DNA of 64,000 nt from Thereva unica. Taxonomy: Eukaryota; Arthropoda; Insecta; Diptera; Therevidae. The stretch is from NCBI GenBank assembly GCA_949987705.1, contig OX465281.1, forward strand, positions 86,394,543 to 86,458,542, in the 5' to 3' direction. Every line of letters starts with the position of its first letter. Within the stretch, counting starts at the first letter, position 1. The notes below the pieces were generated by a model. The model made no database searches and was not told the DNA's origin. It worked only from the letters and a program-made list of their open reading frames with translations. Position numbers and translations under genes: made by a program. Positions 10,567-20,239 of the stretch are shown in pieces.

Positions 10567-11587
10567 GTAAAGCTAGGTTTATACGCAACGATTTAGTTTT
10601 TTAAATTGTCTGGCGCAAGTCGAATTGTGTAAATTAGCTGAGTGCAAAAGACGAGTGAAAATTGCCTCCATTAGTTATTGCTCATTATATTTATACTTAT
10701 CTACGCGTTATATTATGTTACATTGATTGTGATAAGGTCGGAGGAGCAAGTGGTCGAACATCACCGAGATACATATATTTGGTACAATCCAAACATTTTA
10801 AATTGTCCAAGCCAAACAGTTGAGTTCACACACAACGATCTATTTGTGCCGTGTAGACCTACCTTAATAATTTTTTTTACATTGCCCCCGAAAAAAATGA
10901 ATGGACTAAAAAGTACGAAATAAAAAAAAATTTAAAACCCGCCTTCAGAAAAAAAACCAATCCCGCGATGCACAAAAAAGGATGAAATAATTATTTGTAA
11001 TTCTTAACAACATTAATCCAATCAGAATGGATCTAGAAAGAAGAATCACTTTTGAAGACGGTGCCAGGTAGTAGTTGACTTTGATTGCACTAACTCTTGC
11101 TTGGGGAATTGTTTTCATTTCTTTGTTAGGCTTATGCCCTTAATACATCTCTCACAGATGTTAGCACCGTCTTCCAAAGTGAATCTTCTTTTTAAATCCA
11201 TTTTGAGAAGTATAACACGCCGCCGCGCCATTGAAAATCGAAGCAGCAGCTAAATAGTAAAGTCTTTGCATATTTTCGGACAAAAACTTATTTAATATGA
11301 AACAAAATTCTCCGGGGAAAATTAAAAGAAATAGCTTATCTACTGTACTATACTCGTCATTATGTGCATGTGTAAAATTTGCAGCTGATCGCTTATATGG
11401 AAGTGGGTCAAAATCAAGTTGCAAGATTTGTTTACACTGCACACACATACAAATCTAGGAAATATAAGCTTAATTGCCATTGATATCGGAGAAATCAAAT
11501 GTAAACAATAAAATTTTTTGATTCTTCGCCCACGTCATGGTGTATTTCTTTATTTAATATAAACAATAGTTTATACTATACTACACT

Positions 11588-12021
11588 AGCCGTGTTTTTT
11601 TTAATGAACTATATAGTTCTTTCCCATACAAATCTGAAAACCCAGGTTTTATCGGGGTTTCTATCGAGGTTTTGGGAAATTTCTTAATTTTCTTATTGCA
11701 TACGTTCGGGTGTTGGCATGTTGTTTCGGGGATTGGCATGTTGCATACTTTCGGGGGTCGGAAAGACGTAATTTAAAAATAAAAACAACAGGAAAGTGAT
11801 GAGAGCAAATTTATAACAAATAATTAATTTTTTAGAAGCAGATTTATTATTTTCTAGCGAGGAGTTCGTGTAACAGTGCAAAAAATAACACTTAACTTCC
11901 GTTTTATTTTGAAATTTTTAAGCATCGAAGTAGGCGCTACATGAAATTTCCCTTGTCGTTTTAGCTTTTTTTTTAATGAACTCGATGAAAGAACCATATA
12001 GTTCATTAAAAAAACACGGCT
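11588..12021. mobile_element. 434-bp MITE inside the right foldback arm
   Basis: The ends are agccgtgtttttttt and its complement aaaaaaacacggct, and the inverted homology continues through aatgaactatatagttctttc. The flanks carry act on both sides (11585-11587 and 12022-12024). The left foldback arm at 8540-8555 shows the uninterrupted sequence (atggcatatagtgtagta in reverse sense), which is an empty site and defines both ends. A 62-codon frame inside is unremarkable. Confidence 0.85.
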
Positions 12022-12094
12022 ACTATATGCCATAAAAAAATGAAACAAAATTCCCCGAAGGAAATTATAAAAAATAAATTATTATGACGAAAAA

Positions 12095-12178
12095 AAAGCA
12101 CCGCGGGCCGAAGGAATCGAACCCGCAGCCTCACAGACGAAGGATTTTTCCGTAGCCCTTGCGCCATGGCAGACACTA
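12095..12178 (-). other. tRNA-like Pol III segment, right arm, copy 2
   Basis: This is the inverted counterpart of 8397-8476. The B box reads gggttcgattcct on the minus strand and the A box catggcgcaaggg. The T-run terminator is conserved as an A run at 12087-12095 on the plus strand. The pairing confirms that the tRNA-like segment was part of the arm before it was duplicated. Confidence 0.6.
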
Positions 12179-12257
12179 CCGGTGGTTGACTAATATGCTA
12201 ATAAATCATTTCAGAAAGAAGAAAAAGAGAAAAAGAAAACAAAAATGCTGCCCGACC

Positions 12258-12350
12258 AGGCCGAAACCTCAACGCTACACGCCGCTGAACCGAGGATCCG
12301 ACGCTCTACCCGCTCCACCATCGGCCTGCTGCCGGATTTACAACAATAAA
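12258..12350 (-). other. tRNA-like Pol III segment, right arm, copy 1
   Basis: This is the inverted counterpart of 8228-8322. The A box tggtggagcgggtagagcg is retained. The B box is weakened (agcgttgaggtttcggcc on the minus strand), so the two arms have diverged at a position that matters for Pol III promoters. Confidence 0.55.
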
Positions 12351-12539
12351 GTAATTTGTTCGGTGCCTATGAAATGTTTAGGTTAAACTAATTTTAACAG
12401 TTTTTTATGCCTAACTTCGAACTCCTTTATCAGAATTTCGAAAAAATTTAACGGGACCACCGTGGGAAACTCCCCCTTCAAATGAACCAAAAAAAGGCAA
12501 AAAAGTCATTGGGTTCTGAGTCTCTAGGCACAACATCCC

Positions 12540-12934
12540 ACTAGTTTAAGTTATGATGATTTTGGTCGTGTTTATTAAATACTTTGTTAAGTTTTAGATT
12601 ACGCAAAGTCTCACAACTTATAACCTACATAAGCCTTTAACAAAAACTTTGCAAGATTAATTATATATAGCGTTGGTCAGTGTAATACTTATGAATCTCC
12701 ATGGCCAATGACAAAATTAAATCAATGCAACGTGAAATAAAAGTTTTAGTTAAAAACGGATTTGGCTTATTTAGCTTATTATAGATTGAGTTATAGCTCA
12801 CAATTGAATATGTCCCAAAGGTTTTAATTAGTCGCCGCTTTGAGATTTTATCATCAACGCAGGCTTAGTTTATTATACTACAATAAATCATCATAACTAA
12901 AAAAGCTAAAAAAAAGTACTTAAAAAATTCATCA
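12540..12934. other. AT-rich stretch, nothing recognised
   Basis: This lies between the foldback and the next repeat. No reading frame of note and no inverted ends. It starts after the shared word cacaacatcccactagttt. Confidence 0.45.
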
Positions 12935-12939
12935 AGAAT

Positions 12940-13010
12940 CGAACCCTGGTCCTTTCGCACCCCGATCTAGCGCCTTCCCATCACTCCAAACACTAACTTG
13001 TGGTAATGTG
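12940..13010 (-). other. tRNA-like segment with B box
   Basis: On the minus strand, gggaaggcgctagatcgggg is followed by accagggttcgattcttg, a clear B box. The same segment is at 45645-45705 on the plus strand. The cloverleaf is incomplete. Confidence 0.55.
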
Positions 13011-14107
13011 GCAATAAACCTATTTATTCATGCTTTCATAAAAAGGTACATTCCAATGCAAGATATGTATAAACTTTAGAAGGAAGTAAACAACTGATTT
13101 ATGACAACAGATTTTCTATTATTTATGAAATGTATTTTGTATATTTTATGGAAATTGATAATCATAGGTAAAACGAAGAGTAATTTAATATTGCCATAGA
13201 TGGTGTTCACTATTCTTTGTCATAGATGGGGTGCAATTAAAATATATCAATTCTCTCAAATTCTTGGCGGGCAATTATTGTATAATTCTTTCAGCAGCAT
13301 CTCCATGAAAGATGCGTTAGTTTTTCGAGTTATTTGTTTGAATATTTTCGCAATTCTTCACAATCTTCACTTAATATATTGTCATCCAGTCTGAAGTGTT
13401 ATTCAATAGAAAGAATACCAAGAAAAAGCGTAATTAGTGGCTAGTCTCTAGGCACAACATCCCACTTTTGTTTTGTTATTCTGAAGAGATACATACAAAT
13501 TTAGTTAATAAAAACTTAAAAATATGCTTTTAAACAAAGGGCTGCAAAATTTTTTAGATATGGGGCAAATCGTTTGTAAAATTTTTGTAAAATATTAAAA
13601 ATTCTGAGAAAAATCACTTCCTTATATGCATGGACTATAAGGACGGTCTTAAATACATCGTTCGTGCAATTAAATTTATAAATTTTCATTCATTTCAGTA
13701 AGCGTTTATATGCCCTGGTAAAAATTAGATATCTACTTTTCGTTTTAAACCTACCAAATGTTTAGTTTATTCATACATATTTTTTGTGACAAATCCACAG
13801 CGAAGTTCGATAAAATTAAATTTTTGTTTTGGTCTACAGCACCACCTACATGACTATAAACAATAATAAAATGAACAGCATATACAATATGCATATAAAC
13901 AAATAAATAATTTATATTATTTCCGCGAAATTTCTTAATGATTTATAAAGCCGCCGAAGAGCCATAAAACCTCAAGAAAATGATTTTTTTGCACTTTTAA
14001 TTAAATAAATGTTTATGTTCTCCTGAGTATCATTATTAAATAATATAATTTAGTGAGAAATAGAATTAAAACATGTTACACCGAAGTAAAAAAAAAAATT
14101 TTATTTC

Positions 14108-14185
14108 ACCATTTTGCGGTCGGGGATTGAACTTGGTTCGCCTGGGATTGGACTCCAGCGCCTTACCTCTAGGCTACCGATAAAT
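14108..14185 (-). other. tRNA-like segment with A and B boxes
   Basis: The minus strand reads tagcctagaggtaaggcgct (A box plus D-arm GCCT/AGGC), an anticodon-like arm CTGG/CCAG and then aagttcaatccccgaccg (B box). The same order occurs at 44517-44590. The anticodon loop is nine bases, so this is tRNA-derived rather than a standard tRNA gene. Confidence 0.6.
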
Positions 14186-14366
14186 GGATTTTATTAGAAA
14201 TCTCTTTTTTGTTGTTAAATATACTTTTGTTCTTAAATATACTTCTGGTTGAAATTTCCAGACCATTTTCTCAGTTTTTGGTCTTTTGACCAAGAGCTAC
14301 ATTTTGAGATATTTCCCAAGTCTGTATCTGCAGTACTTTCAGAGATGAAAGTAGGCTTCAGACGGA

Positions 14367-14402
14367 CAGACGGACAGACGGACAGACGGACAGACGGACA
14401 GA
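14367..14402. repeat. cagacgga 8-bp microsatellite
   Basis: About four and a half head-to-tail units of cagacgga. The sister copy at 44345-44360 has a single unit, so the expansion happened after the two copies separated. Confidence 0.85.
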
Positions 14403-14425
14403 GCCTCTGTAAAAGCTTTTTTTTT

Positions 14426-14759
14426 GAAAAAGCTAAAAAACTACTTTGTTTTCCATGTTTAGGCGTAAATAAGACTTTAGCTGTTTGCTCTTACGAACTC
14501 GGCAAACTACCGCTTGCCCTGATCCAAAATGATGCGTAAGTATCCGAAGTGGCAACACTGATCAGTGCATCAGGACATTTGAAACCAGGAGACAATGGTA
14601 TGAGAACCATCGTCAAAACAGCACACCTGTTCGGAAGTCACACTCAGGAAAGGAAAATGGGACAGGCGAAGTCACAAGAAGACGGGCTTCCTATTGTAGT
14701 TGGTTGTCTCGTGAAATCTGCGACTTAATAATTCAGTATGAGTTGATATTCAGACGTTA
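14426..14759. other. Short transition stretch, probable LINE tail
   Basis: This stretch has no recognisable gene. It includes gcagtggcaacactgatcag-like text and ends at the broken 3' side of the LINE reverse transcriptase on the minus strand. It may include that element's missing 3' part in decayed form, but I cannot show it. Confidence 0.35.
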
Positions 14760-15862
14760 TCATAGGACTAGGATCCTCAATGAATACACACCTACGCTGG
14801 CCATTCTTTGCACCTTGTCCAAATGCCTCTTGACGGTTTTCTGTGTGACTTTAGTCCACCAGATCACCGAGGCATAAGTTATGATGGGTCTCACCATCAT
14901 GGTATACCAGTATGCTAACCTTGGTGAGATACCCCACCTTAGTCCACATACTCTTCTGCACTGGTGAAGCACCCTTGTCGCCTTCTTAATCTTCTCTTCA
15001 ACGTGGTATTTCCAGGTTAGTCGCGAGTCCAAGTATACACCCAGATACTTGACCATCCCAGACACCTTGATTCTCGATCCAAAAAGCATGAGGGGCTGAA
15101 AATCCAGATCTTTAATCTTCCTAGTGAAGATTATCGCGTCTGTCTTATTGGCATTTATGGTGAGGCCCTGTTCCGTACACCACTGCTCAACCACTTGGAG
15201 TGCATTCCTCATGATATCTGCCGTAGTGCTCATAAACTTGCCACGTGCCACAATCGCTACATCATCTGCATACCCAACGGTATGCACGCCCATTACCTCT
15301 AGCCGCCTGAGCAGAGTGTCCACAGTGATGTTCCACAGGAGGGGCGATAGGACCCCGCCCTGTAGGCATCCCTTGCTGACCCTCCCTCGAAGCCGCGAGT
15401 CTCCTGTCTGAATCCTTATCGTTCTGTTTTTCAGCATGCTGTCCACCCACCTTACAATCATGGGGCTGATCTCGCGCCTCACCAGAGCGTCTTTGAGTTT
15501 GTTGAACTGTATCTTGTCGAAGGCGCCTTCGATGTCCATAATTACGGCCATCGCTATGCCTCCGGTATACAGTTCCCCCTCGGCTACTCGCACCAATTGG
15601 TGAAGTGCCGTTTCTGTAGATCTGCCATCCTGGTAAGCGTGCTGGCTTCTACTTAAAGGGTGCCTCCTTAGCATAGTACTCTCCACTATTTCCATTGTTT
15701 TCAACAGAAAGGATGTTAAGCTGACCGGCCTGGAGGACTTCGCCTCGGTGTAGTCCTTCTTGCCTGGCTTAGGGAGAAATACCACTTTGGTTTCCCTCCA
15801 CACCGCCGGAATGTATCCTGTTGCTAGTTTCTGTTCCTGTTTCTCTCTTAGTTTCGATGGCC
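14760..15862 (-). pseudogene. LINE reverse transcriptase fragment (R1/LOA-like)
   Basis: A 347-codon open frame (15803 to 14760), extendable upstream to about 15860, covers the reverse transcriptase: KPGKKDYTEAKSSRPVSLTS, FLLKTMEIVE, AVIMDIEGAFD (finger/palm aspartate), CLQGGVLSPLLWNITVD and the active-site box VGYADDVAIVARGKF, followed by WCTEQGLTINANKTD and VKYLGVYLDSRLTW. The GGVLSPLLW and GYADD wording with AIVARGKF is typical of the R1/LOA group of site-choosing LINEs. No endonuclease precedes it and the frame stops before the C-terminal RNase H/zinc region, so it is truncated at both ends. The reverse transcriptase domain itself is uninterrupted, which suggests a moderately young copy. 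Clade assignment is from motif wording only. Confidence 0.8.
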
Positions 15863-17128
15863 TTAAGATCGGTTTACACGCAACGATTTGCTTGTGCTAA
15901 CTAGCTTGTGCAAGTCAAGCTGCGCAAGTGAATCGGTGCATGTGAGCTTCAGTAAGCCAAAAAGTTTGCCTTGTTCAAAAATGTGTTCATAGAATATCGG
16001 CTTGTGGCATGAGCATCTAAACGATGTTCAAGCCTTGGATACAACCCTCAGCACTTTTTTTCAAGTGGAAGACTAGTGGCTCAGAGAAAGTCCATTTGTA
16101 CGGTCGACAATCTATTTTTTTTTCGTTTAGGTGCAATGTCCAACAGCAGCTCTATTCGGAAAATAGTGAAGAGAGAGAAGTGAAGGAGGAACTGCCGCAA
16201 TCAAGCCGCGATATTTTATTCTACTCTGCGCTTAGTGGAGAGGGAAAGGCAAGTGAAGGCTACGACAGGAGGAATAAGAAATATAAAGACGGAAAAAGAA
16301 AGAAGTAAAGTTATGTAGGTAGGGAAAATGGGAAAGGCAAAGGACCGCAGTTTGTTGTGTTGTGTTGACTCATTTGATATTCTTGGAATATTGCTGTCCA
16401 TTGGCTCCGACAGCACTAACTATGATGAAACTTTTTCCGGTTTTCTCAAGCTCTTCTCCCCTAATCGTAAAAAAATTCACGCATGTTTTCAATTACTGCT
16501 TAACAACTTTCTAAGTTCCCTCGCTCTGGGAAAAACCTTAGTGATTGCAATATCCAAAATATCCTCTCCCTCTGACATATCGAATTTTATATCAGTATTC
16601 TTTCTTTCCTTTTTAAAGCCTTTTGAGAAAAGTCTTTTTATCCAAGTTCTGCGATATCTCAAACCTAATAAATTCTCTCTCCAGATGGAAGAAGGAAAAA
16701 CTTAAATGATCATATACTTGTAGATGCTCGTCACTGTTGAGAAGTTTTGATGTCAGATGCTGTTTAGTTTGGGCTAGGACAGCAAAGTGTGCGGACGTGT
16801 GCTGTTCCGGTCCCTGAAGAACGCGCCGAAGAAAAAAAACAAAAAGCAAAAAAATTGTGAACAGTGAAAAAGAAAAAAAAAATTGTGGAGACAATAAAAG
16901 CTAAAAACGTGCACAAAAAAGCAGTGTCATAAAAAACGAGCGCAGTCTAACGCGAAGGCCCATCACCCTTCACTAGACACGACCGGACCGACGAACGGCG
17001 CAAGTAAGAACCCTTGCTCCCTACCCTCTCTCGCATCTAGGTCCTGCAGGTGCCGCGGCTAAAATCTGTCGGTCGATAAAATTTGCCCCGTCTCAAAAGG
17101 CATAACACTTTGACGCGGACAAATTTTA
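15863..17128. other. Unassigned stretch and probable LINE 5' leader
   Basis: Open stretches of 94 and 125 codons (16024-16308, 16328-16705) look random to me and match nothing I know. The start, ggtttacacgcaacgattt followed by gtgcaagtc, resembles 10573-10625. From about 16750 the sequence is GC-richer and leads without a break into the LINE frame at 17129, so 16750-17128 is probably its 5' untranslated leader. Confidence 0.4.
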
Positions 17129-18050
17129 TTGACTCTGATGGTTGCGGCAAATGTAATGCCAGGAAATATCCTCGAAAACGTGGCGATTGAGCCCGCGCAA
17201 CCGAAGTCCCGTTACAAGTCAAATTTTGCTATTGATTTTTGTAACATTCGTGGACTTCATGCGAATTTTTCTTTTGTTGAGTGTCAATTATTGACTTATA
17301 AACCCCCAATCTTCGCACTTAGTGAAACCCAAATATCACTCGATACTGACTTAGGTCATTACCAGGTGTCGGGGTACACTTTAGTGCACAACCTCTCCCT
17401 CCATAGGGGTATTGCCATATTTGTTAGGGATGACGTGGCTTATTGTAAAATATTTTCAAACACGACTTCAGATTTCAACTATCTTTGGGTTAAAATCATA
17501 TTCCGTAGCCACGTCATATTCTTCTGCTTCCTATACAGAAGTCCTAACATAAGTAACGAAGCCTCCACTTCATCTTTTGATACCATTTCTGAATAAATCT
17601 CGGGATTTTTGTCGTCCAATCCTGAGTGTGAAATCATCGTTGCGGGTGATTTCAATGTTCACAACGCAAAATGGCTGACTTACTCAAATGGCACCAGTGT
17701 TTCTGGTAAGGACGTCGAGCTCTTTGCAGACGCTAATAATTTGCATCAAATTGTGGATCGTCCCACAAGAGTCCCTGATGTTGCTGATCAAGGAACCTAT
17801 CTCCTTGATCTTTTTTTAACTTCTCATCCAGCGCGTTACTCTGTTGAAGTTGATTCACCTCTCGGCAATTCGGACCACTCCTTAGTTAGCGCTAGTTTCC
17901 CATTCAAATTTCCCACCCCTCCCAAACCAGTTAAAAGAACTGTATGGCATTATGGGAAGGCCAATTGGCTGGGGCTTATTAATGTTTTCCAATCTACTGA
18001 CTGCAGGCAGGAATGCATTTGTTCATTCCTCATTCTACCAAATCTGTGAA
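17129..18050 (+). pseudogene. LINE endonuclease part (Jockey/CR1-like)
   Basis: The apurinic-type endonuclease is recognisable: DFCNIRGLHANFSFVE at the start, FALSETQI (catalytic glutamate), RGIAIFVRDDVAYC, FLYRSPN, IIVAGDFNVHNAKW (catalytic D and N), DLFLTS and NSDHSLV (catalytic D-H). It would nick the target DNA to start reverse transcription. The reading frame has one in-frame TAA at 17594-17596 and loses frame between about 17985 and 18045. All catalytic boxes are nevertheless present, so the damage is light. Confidence 0.82.
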
Positions 18051-20038
18051 GGCTAGGCCCAACAGATGGTTTAATCAGGAGTGTATGAATGCAATCAGAA
18101 ATAAAGAAGCCGCCTTTCGAGCTTACAAGAGCTCCCCTAGTGAATCGCTCCGTGTAGAGTATATAAAACTAAGAAATTCCTGTAAAGTCACCATCAGGAA
18201 TGTCAAAAATTCATTTGACAACAAGTTGAGAAGTAAACTCTTTAATGCAACCTCTGGTAGCAAGAACTTCTGGTCCTTGGTAAGCTCCATTAAGAAGAAT
18301 TTCACTTCATCCACAACTCCTTCATTCATCCACGATAAGAAGGTGATAACAGACAGAAAATCCAAGGCCGATTTATTAGCATCTCTGTTTGCTTCCAATT
18401 CTTCTTTACCCCAAATTGATATGCTACCCCCGGTTCTCGAGCACAGCGCTCATTTAATGGACAGGGTTTTCTTCAGGACTCGCGAGGTGTACAGGTGCCT
18501 CAAGGAGCTCGATATCAATAAATCCACTGGACCCGATAATATACCCCCTATCGTCTTAAAACAATGCGCCTCACCTTTGGCTAAACCTCTGCGCAAACTT
18601 TTTGCCCTATGATACTCTTCCGGAGTCTATCCAGACTCTTGGAAACTTGCCCATGTACCTACAGCCAATACCGAAAAAAGGTGACTCCAGCGACCCCTCT
18701 AACTACCGCCCAATAGCAATTACTTCTACTCTCTCCAAAACAATGGAGACGATAATCAACAAAAAACTTATGGGATATCTAGAATCCAACCTACCCATAA
18801 ACGACAGACAGTATGGCTTCCGACACAGAAGATCCACTGGCGATCTTTTAGTTTGTCTTACAGAACACCTCAGCCGAAGTTTGCATGGATCAGGTGAATC
18901 CAGTCTGGTTGCTTTGGATATCTGCAAGGCTTTTGATAGAGTTTGGCACTTAGCCCTGTTAGCTATACTCAAAGCTATTGGAATCGACTCACTTTCACAG
19001 AAATGGATTGACAATTTCCTTTCCGGCCGTTCAATTAAGGTAGTATTGGATGGCATCAAATCTGAACCCCACCCTATCTCTGCGGGGGTCCCCCAAGGGT
19101 CAATTTGATCACCAGCCCTATTTCTTATCTTTATAAATGATCTACTTTCAATCCCCTCCAACCCACTTCCCAGCTTCGCTGACGACGGTACCCTGCGTTA
19201 CTCTTACAGCTACGATACAAGACAGACTCATGCCAGATCCTGTCTTTATGATCGTGAAGTAATGTTCAACTCTATTAATAACGACATTGAACTTATTCTA
19301 GAGTGGGGAACAAAGAATCGTGTCGAATTCAACCCCTCCAAAACCAAGTACTGTCTTATATCCAAGAAGAAGATCAACACCTCACCATCCTTGTCAGTGG
19401 ATGGCGTGGAACTAAAGGCCGACCCATCCCTACACATCTTAGGCGTGACATTAGCCAAAGACTTGCGATGGAATGACAACATATTCCAAATCGCCAAACA
19501 AGCATCCCAGTGCTTGGGATTTCTTAAGAGGTGCAAGTTCCTCCTCCAGCCATCGGCCCGCGCTGTTATTTATGAATCCTACATGCGGCCTCTTCTCGAA
19601 TATAAATCCCTCGTCTGGGGCGGCGCGTCGATAACCACCTTGGCATGGTTGGATAAGGTCCAAAAAAAGGCCCTTAAATTAATTGATGACGACACCACCT
19701 GCTCCACCATCGACCCCTTGAGCCACCGTAGGAATGTAGCAGCACTAACAAAATTTTATCGCTACTATTATAGCGACTGTTCCTCCGAAATAAACGCTCT
19801 CCTGCCTCCACGGCAATCTTATAACCGCAACACCAGATTAGCTCACTCGTCTCATTCCCTTTGCCTACAACTCCCCCTTTCACGCACTCAACAAGATATG
19901 AATTCGTTTGTAAATAGAACAACTCGACTGTGGAATAATCTCTCTCAGTCAGTATTTCCGAGCTCCTACAACATCCAAGAGTTCAAACGCGGGGTTCATC
20001 GCCACCTTCCTATTCCCCCCACTCCCCATAACCCTTAA
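18045..20038 (+). pseudogene. LINE reverse transcriptase part of the same element
   Basis: The order is KARPNRWFNQEC connector, LKELDINKSTGPDNIPP, IPKKGDSSDPSNYRPIAIT, YGFRHRRSTGDLLV, ALDICKAFDRVWH, AGVPQGSI and the catalytic box FADDGTLRYS, then NPSKTKYCLIS, LGVTLAKDLRW and a C-terminal thumb region ending FVNRTTRLWNNLSQSVFP. A stop at 18610 is followed by a frameshift near 18665. After that the frame is open to 20038 except for one TGA at 19106-19108, directly after PQGSI, where the copy at 61.4 kb has CTA. The 3' tail (20039-20150) carries gacattgcaccatgacgtg and ends in an A run, as in the 61.4 kb copy. Jockey/CR1-type by wording. It was once an autonomous element together with the endonuclease upstream. 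Confidence 0.85.
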
Positions 20039-20154
20039 CCTATTCCCCCGTACTAAGCTTGCTGCTAGACATTGCACCATGACGTGACAAACGACATGAC
20101 GGACTGGTAGTACAAAGGGTGATTCCTGAGTTTAGCACTGCCACATAAAAAAAA

Positions 20155-20232
20155 ATAATATCGTGTTTGGTTCGCGCGATATTGTGCAGAAAAAAATGAC
20201 CACATACGTGCCCACACACACACAAACACCTA
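20155..20232 (-). repeat. Partial copy of the 43.8/63.0 kb repeat
   Basis: On the minus strand this reads gtgtgtgtgggcacgtatgt followed by ggtcatttttttctgcacaa and tatcgcgcgaaccaaacac, matching 43865-43930 and 63150-63225. It joins the A-rich tail of the LINE directly. Confidence 0.75.
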
Positions 20233-20239
20233 TACTTCT

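Larger units (their letters stand above)
8055..12515. mobile_element. Compound foldback of about 4.5 kb
   Basis: The left outer arm, starting gtaacccaatgacttttttg, recurs inverted at the right end (aaaaaagtcattgggttc). The match continues through cccacggtggtcccgtt, two tRNA-like segments and the 8681-8990 stretch, which corresponds to 11450-11150. An inner inverted repeat (9030-9700 with 9905-10566) forms the core around a roughly 200-base loop. The right side is longer because of 590 bp at 10567-11160 without left counterpart and a 434-bp MITE at 11588-12021. The arms encode related open stretches starting MCVQCKQILQLDFDP on opposite strands. I do not recognise this protein. No transposase is visible, so this is a non-autonomous foldback, or an assembly palindrome that needs checking. 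Confidence 0.8.
12935..14425 (-). mobile_element. Non-autonomous repeat, inverted copy of 44.31-45.70 kb
   Basis: Read on the minus strand, the order of blocks matches 44310-45700 throughout: the gacggacagagcctctgta block, a tRNA-like segment, tttatggctcttcggcggct, ggtgctgtagaccaaaac, ggacggtcttaaatacat (inverse), gggatgttgtgcctagag, the tattctttc-gaataacacttcagactgg block, and a second tRNA-like segment. Identity is high by eye (about 90 percent). No transposase is visible. The 44 kb copy continues into the 146-bp repeats, which are absent here. Confidence 0.75.

Noticed and set aside
16024..16705. Two frames of 94 and 125 codons as a small gene pair
   Set aside because: No domain, no start context, AT- and charge-biased composition typical of random frames. 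The second overlaps a similarly long frame on the other strand.
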